Below are positions 16,045 to 23,997 of a stretch of DNA of 26,365 bases, one piece after another. Origin of the DNA: CAYMTN01 sp964393335 (GTDB taxonomy: Bacteria > Chloroflexota > Anaerolineae > Aggregatilineales > Aggregatilineaceae); NCBI GenBank assembly GCA_964393335.1, contig CAYMTN010000053.1:1-26365 (forward strand), given 5' to 3'. The position numbers and the translations under genes were made by a program. Every line of letters begins with the position of its first letter. Position 1 is the stretch's first letter. The notes beneath the pieces were generated by a model. The model did no database searches. It was given only the letters and a program-made list of their open reading frames with translations, and was not told where the DNA came from.

Positions 16045-19000
16045 TCAGGGCACGGTTTGGATGATCAGCCAGTTGCCATTGAGTGTGACGGCGAAGTCTT
16101 CGACCGTGACCAGTCCATCGGCGTCCGCGATGACAGTCCCTTGCTGAGTGATCTGGCCGTCTTCCAGACTCGCATTCTGCCAGCGATAGACGCTGCCGGG
16201 AGTCACGACAAACTGCTGTAACCGCCGGGGCGTGACATCGACCGTCTGCACGCCGGAGAGGCTGCGCAGCGCGATGCGCCATTCGGCGGGGGTATCGACC
16301 GGTGGCCCGGCGAAGTCGTTGCCGGAAGCGGACCATTCAATCGTCAGGTTGTACCCGCCTACGCCACCGGGCGGCATCGGCAAACTGCCGGATGCGTTGG
16401 CGAGCGCGGGTAGGCTCTCGTCTCGACGGACGTTCATCGCGTCGAAATCCCAGTTCGGATGGTACCGGAAACCGAGCCAGGTGTGGTCAGCTTCCATGAT
16501 TTCACCGATGAACGCGCGGTTTCCGGCGTAGAGATGCGCGTAGGCAGGCTGCGCGACGGTCCGCCAATCGATCACAGTGTCTTGCGTGCCGTGCGCAATG
16601 GCGATCAGGGCCATATCATCGCTCCGGCGAACTGACAACTGCTCGCCCAGGTTCTGCCAGTCCCACACGCCGGTGCCCTGATACGCGGCAAGAGGGGCCG
16701 CGTCCGGCCCGCGCATCTCAACCGGCAGATTCAGGGTGCGTGCGCCCCATTTGTTTTCCAACTCTCCGACCCACATCTCGGACGCCGCGAAATTCATCAT
16801 AGGTTCGCTGGCGGCTGCCGCTGCAAATAGCTGTGGATAGCGCTCGGCAAGCATCAATGCGCCGGTTCCGCCCATCGAGTGTCCGTACACGTACACCCGG
16901 TTCTGGTCGATGCCGGGCGACTCGGCGGAGTCGATCACATCGTGCACCGCACGGAGCAGCCGGGCTTCTGTGTAATTCACAATGGGGCCGGACGTGACGG
17001 GCGAGTCGGTCCGGTAGTCATGGCTAGCGCTGAAGCCGAAATGCCAGCTTTGGGCGGGATCATCACCCCAGATCATGACCGCGCACCAGTACAGCGCCGA
17101 ATCTGGAGCCGCGTAACGCCCGCCCCATCCTTCGAGATACAGGATCAACGGAATCTGGTCGGGGGTCGGGCCGCCGCACAGATCCGCCGATGGCAGGCCC
17201 ACCCAATAATTGTAGGCGTACTGCTGGTGGTTGTTGGTTTGCTCAAGCTGCTCCCAGTTCGGCAGGCTGAGCCAGTCGTTACCGGGGCGCGGCGCGTCAA
17301 AGGTCGGGTTATACGTGGCGTAATCCATAAACTGGGTATACACACGTCCCAGCCCGTCTGCCGATTGCCAGATCAAGACGGGCTGCGGCTCGCCGACGCG
17401 CTCGTCTACCGGGCCGGTCGTACCGATCAAACTCCCATCCGATGCCATCACCGCATAATACGCCGTGCTGTCACTGTGCGCCGTCCACACGAACAGGCCG
17501 GTCCCATCAGGTAACTGCGGGCCCAGGTCGCTGATCACGTAATTGCGCAGCGAACGGTAACTGCCATCGTCGTAGGGCGGACTTAACGCGCGTGCGCGGT
17601 CCGTCCAGAAAATGCCTGATCCCTGCGGCACTTCGGCCAGTAATTGCGCCTCCGCGAGATTCGAGGCGTCAAGGGGGGCCGAATGCTGTAGAATACGGTA
17701 CATCAGAGCCGGACTGTCAGGGATTTCCGTCCAGGTCAGAAATGTTTGCCCGCTGCGATGAAAGGCCGCAACTTCGCCGGGAGGTGACGCCGGTAGGGGC
17801 GTTGAGTCCGCCTGCCCGGTCGGTTGCGTTCCGCCGGGTGGCACGTTCAACAGGATCACGGCCTGGCCGGGTTCGACGGTGACCTCGGTCACCGGTTCGA
17901 CGATCACCCCCCAGCCGGTCAGGTCGGCGTCAGCGGGGATGTCGCCCCCGCCGACCGTGCCGCTGACCTCGTACAAGGTGCCGTCCAGTGACATGGTTTG
18001 GGACGGTCCGGTCGGATCGGCGTTGACCAGCACGAGGCCATTGCTATACGGACGTGCGTACAATCCCGCGCTGTTTTGCGCCTGTTCGATTGATGGCGGC
18101 GGTGCGGTCAAGGGCGTCCCGATGGGCAGGTCATATTCCGGGAACCACTCAACATCCTGGCTGATTTCCAGGTTGATGTACGTATGTGCGCCTTTGACCA
18201 GGAGGTAGTTCGCCAGCACCCACAAGCGTTCCGGCGAATCCTGCATATAACTTTGCAGAATCACGACCCGGTCCTGGTTGACCAGATTCAAGACTCGATT
18301 GAGCTGCAACTGCCAATCACCGATCTCGAAGCGGTCATATTCGCCCCATCCGGCAAAGCCTTCGATCATCACGCCATCGGCCAGGCTGTAATCCGTCGCC
18401 TCGCGTGACGTGACGCCCATGCCGGCGTTGACGATCAGCACGTATTGATCCCCAAAACTGCTGCGGACCCAGTCCATCCAGTCTTCTACGCGCCGGGTCC
18501 AGCCAGCTTCAAACGCTTCGTCATATTCCGGTAGGGGAGGTCGCCAGTCGTCGCTGCCCAGGAAATTCGGCACGCTGACGCTGTCCGCAAACAAGCCTGT
18601 GGCTTTGTTGATAGCCAGCTCGTCTTGGACCTGTGCGATCCACCAATCACGCCAGCCGGGGTTGTCGCTGTCAGCCAGATACCAGCCCCACGCGCACCAA
18701 TAGACGCGCTGGCCAGCGACATGGTAAAACCATTCGTCGCGGACGACACCGTCACCGGGCCACTCGCGTACCCACTCATCGCCCTTGATATAAGCCAGGT
18801 ACTCGCCCGTCGGCTGGCAGTCGTCATCCGGCTGGCGATACCCCAGCCCCAATCCCAGCCGGTAGTGCAGCACGACAAAAGCCGGGTTGTAGGCACGCAA
18901 TCGCCGCGTGCCGCTGACCGTCAGTTTCTGCGCGCCCGCAAAGTGCGCAGCAGCGAATGCAGCCTGGGCATCAGTCAAATTGTGAACATCGATCTGGTCG

Positions 19001-19134
19001 TTGAAGACGTGGATGCCGTCTGTGGTATCGGGGAAGGCGCGCGCAGGGTTGTTATCTTGCGCAGTTGTCAACGCCTGTCCGGCCAGGAGCGCAACCAAGA
19101 CAGGCACCAGACTCAGTAGTTTTCGCTTGATCAT
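16045..19134 (-). CDS. secreted glycosyl-hydrolase-like/esterase fusion protein
   Basis: A 1029-residue exported protein. Residues 1-26 are a signal peptide (MIKRKLL, hydrophobic run, TTAQD). Residues about 35-340 resemble the hypothetical glycosyl hydrolase GHL15 type, with VVLHYRLG at 87-94, LFADSVSVPNF at 181-191, LIVNAG and MIEGF (Glu258). A beta-rich part and a fibronectin-III-like stretch (about 455-540) follow. The C-terminal part is an alpha/beta-hydrolase of the polyhydroxybutyrate/feruloyl-esterase type with GHSMGG (Ser753), Asp852 (HGTQDTVID) and His884 (ADHTW) as likely triad. ATG 19132-19134 is preferred over GTG 19156-19158 because GAGGAG lies 6 bp upstream and it gives a clean signal peptide. 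Likely degrades plant or exopolymer glycan esters; substrate unknown. No intrinsic terminator follows. Confidence 0.8.
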   Translation of the reverse strand: MIKRKLLSLVPVLVALLAGQALTTAQDNNPARAFPDTTDGIHVFNDQIDVHNLTDAQAAFAAAHFAGAQKLTVSGTRRLRAYNPAFVVLHYRLGLGLGYRQPDDDCQPTGEYLAYIKGDEWVREWPGDGVVRDEWFYHVAGQRVYWCAWGWYLADSDNPGWRDWWIAQVQDELAINKATGLFADSVSVPNFLGSDDWRPPLPEYDEAFEAGWTRRVEDWMDWVRSSFGDQYVLIVNAGMGVTSREATDYSLADGVMIEGFAGWGEYDRFEIGDWQLQLNRVLNLVNQDRVVILQSYMQDSPERLWVLANYLLVKGAHTYINLEISQDVEWFPEYDLPIGTPLTAPPPSIEQAQNSAGLYARPYSNGLVLVNADPTGPSQTMSLDGTLYEVSGTVGGGDIPADADLTGWGVIVEPVTEVTVEPGQAVILLNVPPGGTQPTGQADSTPLPASPPGEVAAFHRSGQTFLTWTEIPDSPALMYRILQHSAPLDASNLAEAQLLAEVPQGSGIFWTDRARALSPPYDDGSYRSLRNYVISDLGPQLPDGTGLFVWTAHSDSTAYYAVMASDGSLIGTTGPVDERVGEPQPVLIWQSADGLGRVYTQFMDYATYNPTFDAPRPGNDWLSLPNWEQLEQTNNHQQYAYNYWVGLPSADLCGGPTPDQIPLILYLEGWGGRYAAPDSALYWCAVMIWGDDPAQSWHFGFSASHDYRTDSPVTSGPIVNYTEARLLRAVHDVIDSAESPGIDQNRVYVYGHSMGGTGALMLAERYPQLFAAAAASEPMMNFAASEMWVGELENKWGARTLNLPVEMRGPDAAPLAAYQGTGVWDWQNLGEQLSVRRSDDMALIAIAHGTQDTVIDWRTVAQPAYAHLYAGNRAFIGEIMEADHTWLGFRYHPNWDFDAMNVRRDESLPALANASGSLPMPPGGVGGYNLTIEWSASGNDFAGPPVDTPAEWRIALRSLSGVQTVDVTPRRLQQFVVTPGSVYRWQNASLEDGQITQQGTVIADADGLVTVEDFAVTLNGNWLIIQTVP

Positions 19135-19278
19135 CGTTCTCTCCTCAAGAATACGCACGCGAGAGATAGCACTAATTGTTGCAGAATTCGTCGAATCGGG
19201 ATACCGGACCCAGGGTGGCTACTAACACGGGCCAGCGTGACAGGGATTTCCCATGTAATCGGATCGAATTGAGGATTC

Positions 19279-19301
19279 TTGTTGTATACTGGGTACAACA
19301 A
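19279..19301. promoter_or_regulatory. operator-like inverted repeat between the esterase and luxR-type genes
   Basis: TTGTTGTA, seven bases, TACAACAA: a perfect 8+8 palindrome with the two-turn geometry of a dimeric repressor or activator site. It lies 106 bp before the response regulator start and 145 bp before the divergent esterase gene, and contains TATACT (19285-19290), a possible -10 box on the plus strand. It has no T run, so it is not a terminator. Confidence 0.55.
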
Positions 19302-19406
19302 CTAACTAATCGTGTGCTGGTTTGATGGTTACATATTGCTCAGTTGATTCTGCCTCGTTTGTACTACTTAGTATAGCTGGATACACGGTTGATTTGGTGG
19401 TGGACT

Positions 19407-20087
19407 ATGGACAGCTCGACTGACGTGATCAAGGTGATGCTGGTTGACGCGAACGTTCTTTTCCGTTGCGGAATCGCGCGTTTGCTGGAGTCGCAGCCGG
19501 ATATTCAGGTTGTCGGAGAAACCGATGACTGCGTGGAGGCGATTCAGCTCGCTGCGCAGCTTGCCCCCGACGTCATCCTGCTGGATATCGAGTTCAACGA
19601 ATGTGACGGTCCCTCACTCACGCGGATGATCAAACGGCAGCTACCGAATCTGCGCGTCGTGATCTTGACGGCGGACATTGACCCGGATTACCTGCTGAGC
19701 TGTGTGCTGGCCGGGGCAGAGGGGTACTTGCAGAAAAACATCACGCCGGACGAATTGTTCGTGCGGGTGCGTGGACTGGTGCGCGGTGAGGCGGCCATTT
19801 CGTTGTCCACGGCTGCGACGTTGATGAATCGACTGAGTGTCAGCAACTGTACGCTCTGCCTGCGAGCGTCGGCTGATCCGCATCTGACTCCCCGTGAATG
19901 TGAAGTGCTCAACCTGGTGGCGCGCGGCATGACCAATAAGAAGATTGGCTCAAAGCTGCGTATTTCTGAGCATACAGTGCGGAATCACCTGTGCAGCATC
20001 TACCAAAAACTTAACCTGGAAAACCGCCTCCAGGTGGCGGTCTATAGCGTGACACACGGCCTGGTGGACCTCAATGGTGTGACATAG
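19407..20087 (+). CDS. NarL/FixJ-family response regulator (LuxR-type)
   Basis: A 226-residue DNA-binding response regulator. The receiver (about 7-122) has phospho-acceptor Asp60 (VILLDIE), Thr88 and Lys110. Of the usual acidic pair only Asp14 is present (VDAN instead of VDDH). The GerE-type helix-turn-helix spans about 160-220: LTPRECEVLNLVARGMTNKKIGSKL then ISEHTVRNHLCSIYQKL. ATG 19407 was chosen because it opens at the family's N-terminus and has GGTGG/TGGA just upstream; an in-frame TTG at 19389 would add six odd residues. No sensor kinase is nearby. It lies just before the hydrogenase operon and is a natural candidate for its regulator (inference). Confidence 0.92.
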   Translation: MDSSTDVIKVMLVDANVLFRCGIARLLESQPDIQVVGETDDCVEAIQLAAQLAPDVILLDIEFNECDGPSLTRMIKRQLPNLRVVILTADIDPDYLLSCVLAGAEGYLQKNITPDELFVRVRGLVRGEAAISLSTAATLMNRLSVSNCTLCLRASADPHLTPRECEVLNLVARGMTNKKIGSKLRISEHTVRNHLCSIYQKLNLENRLQVAVYSVTHGLVDLNGVT

Positions 20088-20122
20088 TTCATAAATGATA
20101 CCAGGCGATGGAGCTAGTACGA

Positions 20123-20153
20123 TCAGACTATACCCAATAGGAAACTAGTCTGA
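20123..20153. repeat. 8-bp inverted repeat downstream of the luxR-type gene
   Basis: TCAGACTA, 15 bases, TAGTCTGA. The stem can extend by TACG/CGTA (20118-20121 with 20158-20161) across an internal loop. There is no T run, so it is either an operator or an RNA hairpin at the end of the response regulator transcript. Confidence 0.5.
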
Positions 20154-20182
20154 CTTACGTATAGACCCCTCCATGGTATGCC

Positions 20183-20196
20183 TGATACAATTTGTA
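20183..20196 (+). promoter_or_regulatory. candidate hdr-mvh promoter (extended -10)
   Basis: TGATACAAT (20183-20191): TACAAT with the TGn extension and no clear -35 box. It overlaps TACAA-T-TTGTA (20186-20196), an 11-bp palindrome that could be an operator. Transcription from here would give a leader of nearly 250 bases. Confidence 0.35.
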
Positions 20197-20323
20197 GTGG
20201 TACGAGCAGTTTACAGATTTCACGGGTAAGTTAACGGGGTTCTTAGCACGAAACATGGTGCAAATGTACCAGAAGGGAAGATGCCAGATAAGTTCACCTG
20301 CAATGGTCACGTTTTGCGTTTTT

Positions 20324-20333
20324 TTCACGTGAA
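20324..20333. promoter_or_regulatory. TTCACGTGAA palindrome in the hdr leader
   Basis: A perfect 10-bp palindrome following a T tract. TCAC also occurs at 20294 and 20307. It is a possible regulator half-site arrangement, not matched to a known consensus. Confidence 0.3.
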
Positions 20334-20422
20334 TGCCGCTCTACCCTGATCGGGGCGACGCCGCCACCCAATCTGCTATTACCCAACCAGGGTTTTGGTA
20401 TTTGTGAACGACATCGAGACTT

Positions 20423-20438
20423 AGGAGGAAAACCTCCC
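20423..20438 (+). promoter_or_regulatory. Shine-Dalgarno of hdrC inside a hairpin
   Basis: GGAGG (20424-20428), loop AAAA, CCTCC (20433-20437) form a perfect 5-bp GC-rich hairpin that fully pairs the Shine-Dalgarno of hdrC. The stem ends one base before the TTG start at 20439. When open, AGGAGG is 10 bp from TTG 20439 and 19 bp from ATG 20448. Confidence 0.65.
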
Positions 20439-21008
20439 TTGAAAGCAATGACGAAACCCACTTTTTTTAAACGGGTTGTGGATGCAACCCCAGGTGGTGA
20501 GTTGCTTAGCCAGTGTCTTCAATGTGGTTCGTGTGGGGGATCGTGCCCGTCAGGACCGGACATGGACCATACCCCACGCGCGTTGTTCGCGATGATCAAC
20601 GCCGGCCTCGAAGATGACGTGCTGAGCAGTAATACCCCCTGGTTCTGTGTGTCATGCTACGCATGCACTACGCGCTGCCCACAACAGATCCCAATTACTG
20701 ACATTATGTATACCCTTAAAGAGATAGCGATCCAGACCGGGCATTATGAGCACCCCCACGCCGCCAAGTTCTCCGAAACCTTTATCGGGTTCGTCGAGCA
20801 GCGCGGGCGCAGCTTTGAAGCCGGTCTCGCAACCCGCTATCACCTTTTCCATCACCCTCAGCAGATGGTCAAGCTGGGCGTGCTGGGCGTGAACATGCTG
20901 CGGCGCAATCGTCTGCCGCTGCGCCCGAAGTCTATCCGTGAGATCGACCAGTTGCAGTCTATCCTGGCGGAAGCCAAGGCACTGGCAGCGAAGGAGAGAC
21001 AGGTATGA
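20439..21008 (+). CDS. hdrC: heterodisulfide reductase subunit C (soluble, HdrC)
   Basis: A 189-residue iron-sulfur electron-transfer subunit with two [4Fe-4S] motifs, CxxCxxCxxxC at Cys26/29/32/36 (CLQCGSCGGSC) and Cys70/73/76/80 (CVSCYACTTRC). It passes electrons between HdrA and the HdrB active site. It has no membrane helix, so it is the cytoplasmic form. TTG 20439 lies 10 bp from AGGAGG and is taken as start; ATG 20448 is the alternative but is 19 bp away. It is the first gene of the hdrCBA-mvhDGA cluster and overlaps hdrB by 4 bp (ATGA). Confidence 0.9.
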   Translation: MKAMTKPTFFKRVVDATPGGELLSQCLQCGSCGGSCPSGPDMDHTPRALFAMINAGLEDDVLSSNTPWFCVSCYACTTRCPQQIPITDIMYTLKEIAIQTGHYEHPHAAKFSETFIGFVEQRGRSFEAGLATRYHLFHHPQQMVKLGVLGVNMLRRNRLPLRPKSIREIDQLQSILAEAKALAAKERQV

Positions 21009-21958
21009 CCGCAAAATCCTATCCGTACTATCCCGGTTGTTCTCTCCAACATCACACCCACGCCTATGAGGTTTCGATCCAGGCGGTGGCGCGTGCCCTG
21101 GGTTTTGAGCTGGTCGAAATGGACGACTGGAATTGCTGCGGAGCTACCGAGTATTTCTCGGTGAACCGGCTTCCGGCCTATTCGCTGGTGGCGCGCAATC
21201 TGGCGCGCGCGGCTGCCGATGGGGCCTCAGAGGTTGTGGTGCCGTGCAGTGCGTGTTATTTGAACTTGCACAAAACCGACAAACACATGGGGCTTTACCC
21301 AGACCTGGGCCAGGATATCAACAAAGCATTGGCCGCTGGCAATCTGCACTATGAACCGGGCACGATCAAGGTCCGCCACCTGTTGGAAGCCGTGATCACC
21401 GATGTTGGGTTTGACCGGCTCAAAGAACGGACGCGGCGTCCCCTGTACGGGCTGACTCTGGCCCCGTATTACGGGTGCTTGGTGGCACGACCGGACGCTG
21501 TCTTCGACGGGTCAGAACAGCCGACGGCGATGGACAAGATGTTTGACGCGCTGAGCGCGACCCCTGCGCCGTTCTCGCTGAAGACGTTCTGTTGTGGCGG
21601 GCACATGACGCAGATCAGCGAAACGACGGCGCTGGAGATGATCCACAAGATCGTGAAAAACGCGGTGGAAAGCGGCGCGGACGCGCTCGTGGCTATCTGC
21701 CCGATGTGCCAGCTAAACCTGGATGTCTATCAGGATGCTGCCAACAAGCTTTTTGATACGGATTACCAGGTACCCGTTTTGTTCTTTACGCAGGTCATCG
21801 GCCTGGCGCTTGGTTTGTCGCCGAAAGAACTCGGGTTTGGGCAAGAATTCGTCGATGCAATGCCGGTGGTCAACAAGATACAGGAAGTTCCACCGCCCAG
21901 AGCCAAGCCCGAACGACGCTCCAAGCAGGCACTGCCTATGCCTGTTATGCCGGAATAG
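21005..21958 (+). CDS. hdrB: heterodisulfide reductase subunit B (HdrB)
   Basis: A 317-residue catalytic subunit that binds two non-cubane [4Fe-4S] clusters and reduces disulfides by homolytic cleavage. Both CCG domains are complete: Cys12, Cys44-Cys45, Cys81/Cys84 and Cys158, Cys196-Cys197, Cys232/Cys235. The family phrases YYPGCS, DWNCCGA and CPMCQLNLDVYQ are present. A short basic Pro-rich tail follows residue 290. The start overlaps the hdrC stop (ATGA), and the Shine-Dalgarno of hdrA overlaps its own stop codon, so the three Hdr subunits are tightly coupled. In methanogens the substrate is CoM-S-S-CoB; here the substrate is unknown. Confidence 0.93.
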   Translation: MTAKSYPYYPGCSLQHHTHAYEVSIQAVARALGFELVEMDDWNCCGATEYFSVNRLPAYSLVARNLARAAADGASEVVVPCSACYLNLHKTDKHMGLYPDLGQDINKALAAGNLHYEPGTIKVRHLLEAVITDVGFDRLKERTRRPLYGLTLAPYYGCLVARPDAVFDGSEQPTAMDKMFDALSATPAPFSLKTFCCGGHMTQISETTALEMIHKIVKNAVESGADALVAICPMCQLNLDVYQDAANKLFDTDYQVPVLFFTQVIGLALGLSPKELGFGQEFVDAMPVVNKIQEVPPPRAKPERRSKQALPMPVMPE

Positions 21959-21967
21959 GAGGTCCAC

Positions 21968-23977
21968 ATGAGCGAACAACGAGTAGGCGTATACGTTTGC
22001 CACTGTGGTCACAACATCGCAGGCACGGTGGACGTCGAAGATGTAGCAGAGTGGGCCTTGAATCTGCCGAACGTGGTCGTTTCGCGCGACAATAAATTCA
22101 TGTGTGCGAGCACCGGGCAGGAACAGATCGAAGACGATATCAAAGAATTCGGTCTGACGCATGTCGTCGTCGCATCCTGTTCACCGCACATGCATGAGAA
22201 GACATTCCGTAATGCATGCGCGCGCGGGGGGCTGAACCCGTACCTGTTCGAAATGGCAAATATCCGCGAACACGCGTCCTGGGTGCATCCGAATGACCGG
22301 GATGGCGCGACGAACAAGGCGAAGGCCCTGGTTAGCGCAGCAGTTCACCGCGTCGTTCATCAGGAGCCGCTTGAGCCGATGCTGGTTGACATCCGGCCCG
22401 ACACGATGGTCGTGGGCGGTGGCATTGCCGGGATTCAGGCCGCGCTCGAAATCGCTGACGCCGGGTACCATGTGTACCTGGTTGAACGCGAGCCGAGTAT
22501 CGGCGGCCACATGGCGATGTTTGATAAGACATTCCCGACGTTGGACTGCTCAGCCTGCATTCTGACGCCCAAGATGTTTGATGTCGGCGCACATCCCAAC
22601 ATCACCTTGCTGACGTACAGCGAAGTCGAGCAAGTAGATGGTTACGTGGGTAATTTCACGGTACGGGTGCGCAAGAAGGCCCGCATGGTCGATGAAGACC
22701 TGTGTACCGGCTGCGGTTCCTGCTGGGAAAAATGCCCGATCAAAGTGATCGACACCGTGTTTGAGGCCGGGCTGGGCCACCGCAAGGCGATTTACCGGCC
22801 TTTCCCGCAGGCTGTACCGAAATACCCGGTGATCGATGTCGAAAACTGCACCTATTTCAAGACCGGCAAGTGCCGGATGTGTGAAAAGGTGTGCCCCACC
22901 GAGGCGATCCGGTTTGATATGGAAGATCAGTTGCTCGATCTTGAGGTGGGTAACATCATCCTGGCGACCGGGTATAAGTTGTTTGACTGCCGCCGTATCC
23001 CACAATATGGTTATGGCCGGTTGGAGAACGTGTTCACCAGCCTGGAATTCGAACGGCTGTCGAATGCTTCCGGCCCGACCGACGGTAAGATCGTGCTGCG
23101 TGATGGCGAGACGGTCCCCGAAACGGTGGCGATCGTTCATTGTGTCGGCAGCCGGGACCAAAACTATAACGAATACTGTTCCGCGATCTGCTGCATGTCT
23201 TCGCTCAAGTTTGCGCATCTTGTGATGGAAAAGACGGGGGCGAAAATCTACAACTTCTACATCGATATGCGGCCCATAGCCAAGGGGTATGAGGAGTTCT
23301 ACCACCGCATTCTGCAGGAAGGGGCGACGTTCATACGCGGCAAAGTGTCTGAAATCACAGACGCCGCCCATGCCCCGGAAGAAGAAGGCAAGCTGGTGGT
23401 GATCTGCGAGGATACGCTGATCGGTGCGCAGCGCCGTGTGCCGGTCGATATGGTCCTCCTGGCGGCAGGGCTGGAACCCCGCCCCGATGCACCCGAAGTC
23501 GCGCACTTGTTTGGCGCGGGTTGCGGCGAAGCGGGCTTTTTCACCGAGCGCCACCCCAAGCTGGACCCGGTTGCTACCATGACCGAGGGTATTTTCATCG
23601 CAGGCGCTTGCCAGGGACCGAAGGATATCCCGGATACTGTCGCGCAGGGTGCGGCAGCGGCAGCACGCGTGCTGGGCACGATCTCTAGGGGGCAGGTATC
23701 ACTGGAGCCTGTCCGCGCGAGTATCGACGAAAGCCGCTGTTCCGGCTGCCGGATCTGCAACACGATGTGCCCGTACAACGCCATCGACTTTATCGAGGCT
23801 GAAAAGGTGTCACGCGTCAATCCGGCGCTGTGCAAGGGCTGCGGCACCTGTGTGGCAGCTTGCCCGAGCCAGGTGATCACCGGGGCGCACTTTACGTTCG
23901 AGCAGTTGATGGCCGAGATCGATGGCATTTTGGTGGATGTAACCGCCGATACGCCGCTGGTTGAGGAAGTGGTCTAA
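21968..23977 (+). CDS. hdrA: heterodisulfide reductase subunit A (HdrA, FAD, flavin-based bifurcation)
   Basis: A 669-residue flavoprotein at the centre of the bifurcating complex. The N-terminal cluster domain has Cys11, Cys13, Cys46 and Cys71 (CHCGHNI, FMCAS, ASCSPHMHE). The FAD Rossmann motif VVGGGIAG is at 148-155, followed by TLDCSACILTPKM. Inserted ferredoxin clusters are Cys246/249/252/256 and Cys294/302/305/309. C-terminal ferredoxin clusters are Cys591/594/597/601 and Cys622/625/628/632. All cluster ligands are intact. It takes electron pairs from the hydrogenase via MvhD and splits them to HdrB and ferredoxin. AGGAGG lies 5 bp before the ATG. It is full length, with no fused MvhD. 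Confidence 0.95.
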   Translation: MSEQRVGVYVCHCGHNIAGTVDVEDVAEWALNLPNVVVSRDNKFMCASTGQEQIEDDIKEFGLTHVVVASCSPHMHEKTFRNACARGGLNPYLFEMANIREHASWVHPNDRDGATNKAKALVSAAVHRVVHQEPLEPMLVDIRPDTMVVGGGIAGIQAALEIADAGYHVYLVEREPSIGGHMAMFDKTFPTLDCSACILTPKMFDVGAHPNITLLTYSEVEQVDGYVGNFTVRVRKKARMVDEDLCTGCGSCWEKCPIKVIDTVFEAGLGHRKAIYRPFPQAVPKYPVIDVENCTYFKTGKCRMCEKVCPTEAIRFDMEDQLLDLEVGNIILATGYKLFDCRRIPQYGYGRLENVFTSLEFERLSNASGPTDGKIVLRDGETVPETVAIVHCVGSRDQNYNEYCSAICCMSSLKFAHLVMEKTGAKIYNFYIDMRPIAKGYEEFYHRILQEGATFIRGKVSEITDAAHAPEEEGKLVVICEDTLIGAQRRVPVDMVLLAAGLEPRPDAPEVAHLFGAGCGEAGFFTERHPKLDPVATMTEGIFIAGACQGPKDIPDTVAQGAAAAARVLGTISRGQVSLEPVRASIDESRCSGCRICNTMCPYNAIDFIEAEKVSRVNPALCKGCGTCVAACPSQVITGAHFTFEQLMAEIDGILVDVTADTPLVEEVV

Positions 23978-23997
23978 GTCAGGGGAATGGAGTAGCG

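Larger units (their letters stand above)
20088..20438. other. 351-bp gene-free leader of the hdr-mvh operon
   Basis: No credible coding region; the only open frames are under 30 codons without ribosome-binding sites. AT content is visibly higher than in the flanking genes. It contains an 8-bp inverted repeat (20123-20153), an extended -10-like TGATACAAT (20183-20191), a TTCACGTGAA palindrome (20324-20333) and the hdrC Shine-Dalgarno hairpin (20424-20437). Confidence 0.7.

Noticed and set aside
20123..20153. Rho-independent terminator for the luxR-type gene
   Set aside because: The stem is followed by CTTACG, with no T run on either strand.
20088..20438. Small peptides in the hdr leader (17-25 codons)
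   Set aside because: No ribosome-binding sites and no sensible sequence; better read as regulatory DNA.
22550..23554. A 334-codon minus-strand open frame opposite hdrA
   Set aside because: Antisense shadow of a GC-rich gene with complete cluster motifs; its translation is His/Arg/Asp-rich without domain pattern.
21968..23977. QmoA or sulfur-oxidation sHdr complex instead of HdrA
   Set aside because: A complete HdrB with two CCG domains, HdrC and MvhDGA are adjacent, whereas Qmo lacks HdrB and MvhGA; sHdr lacks hydrogenase genes.
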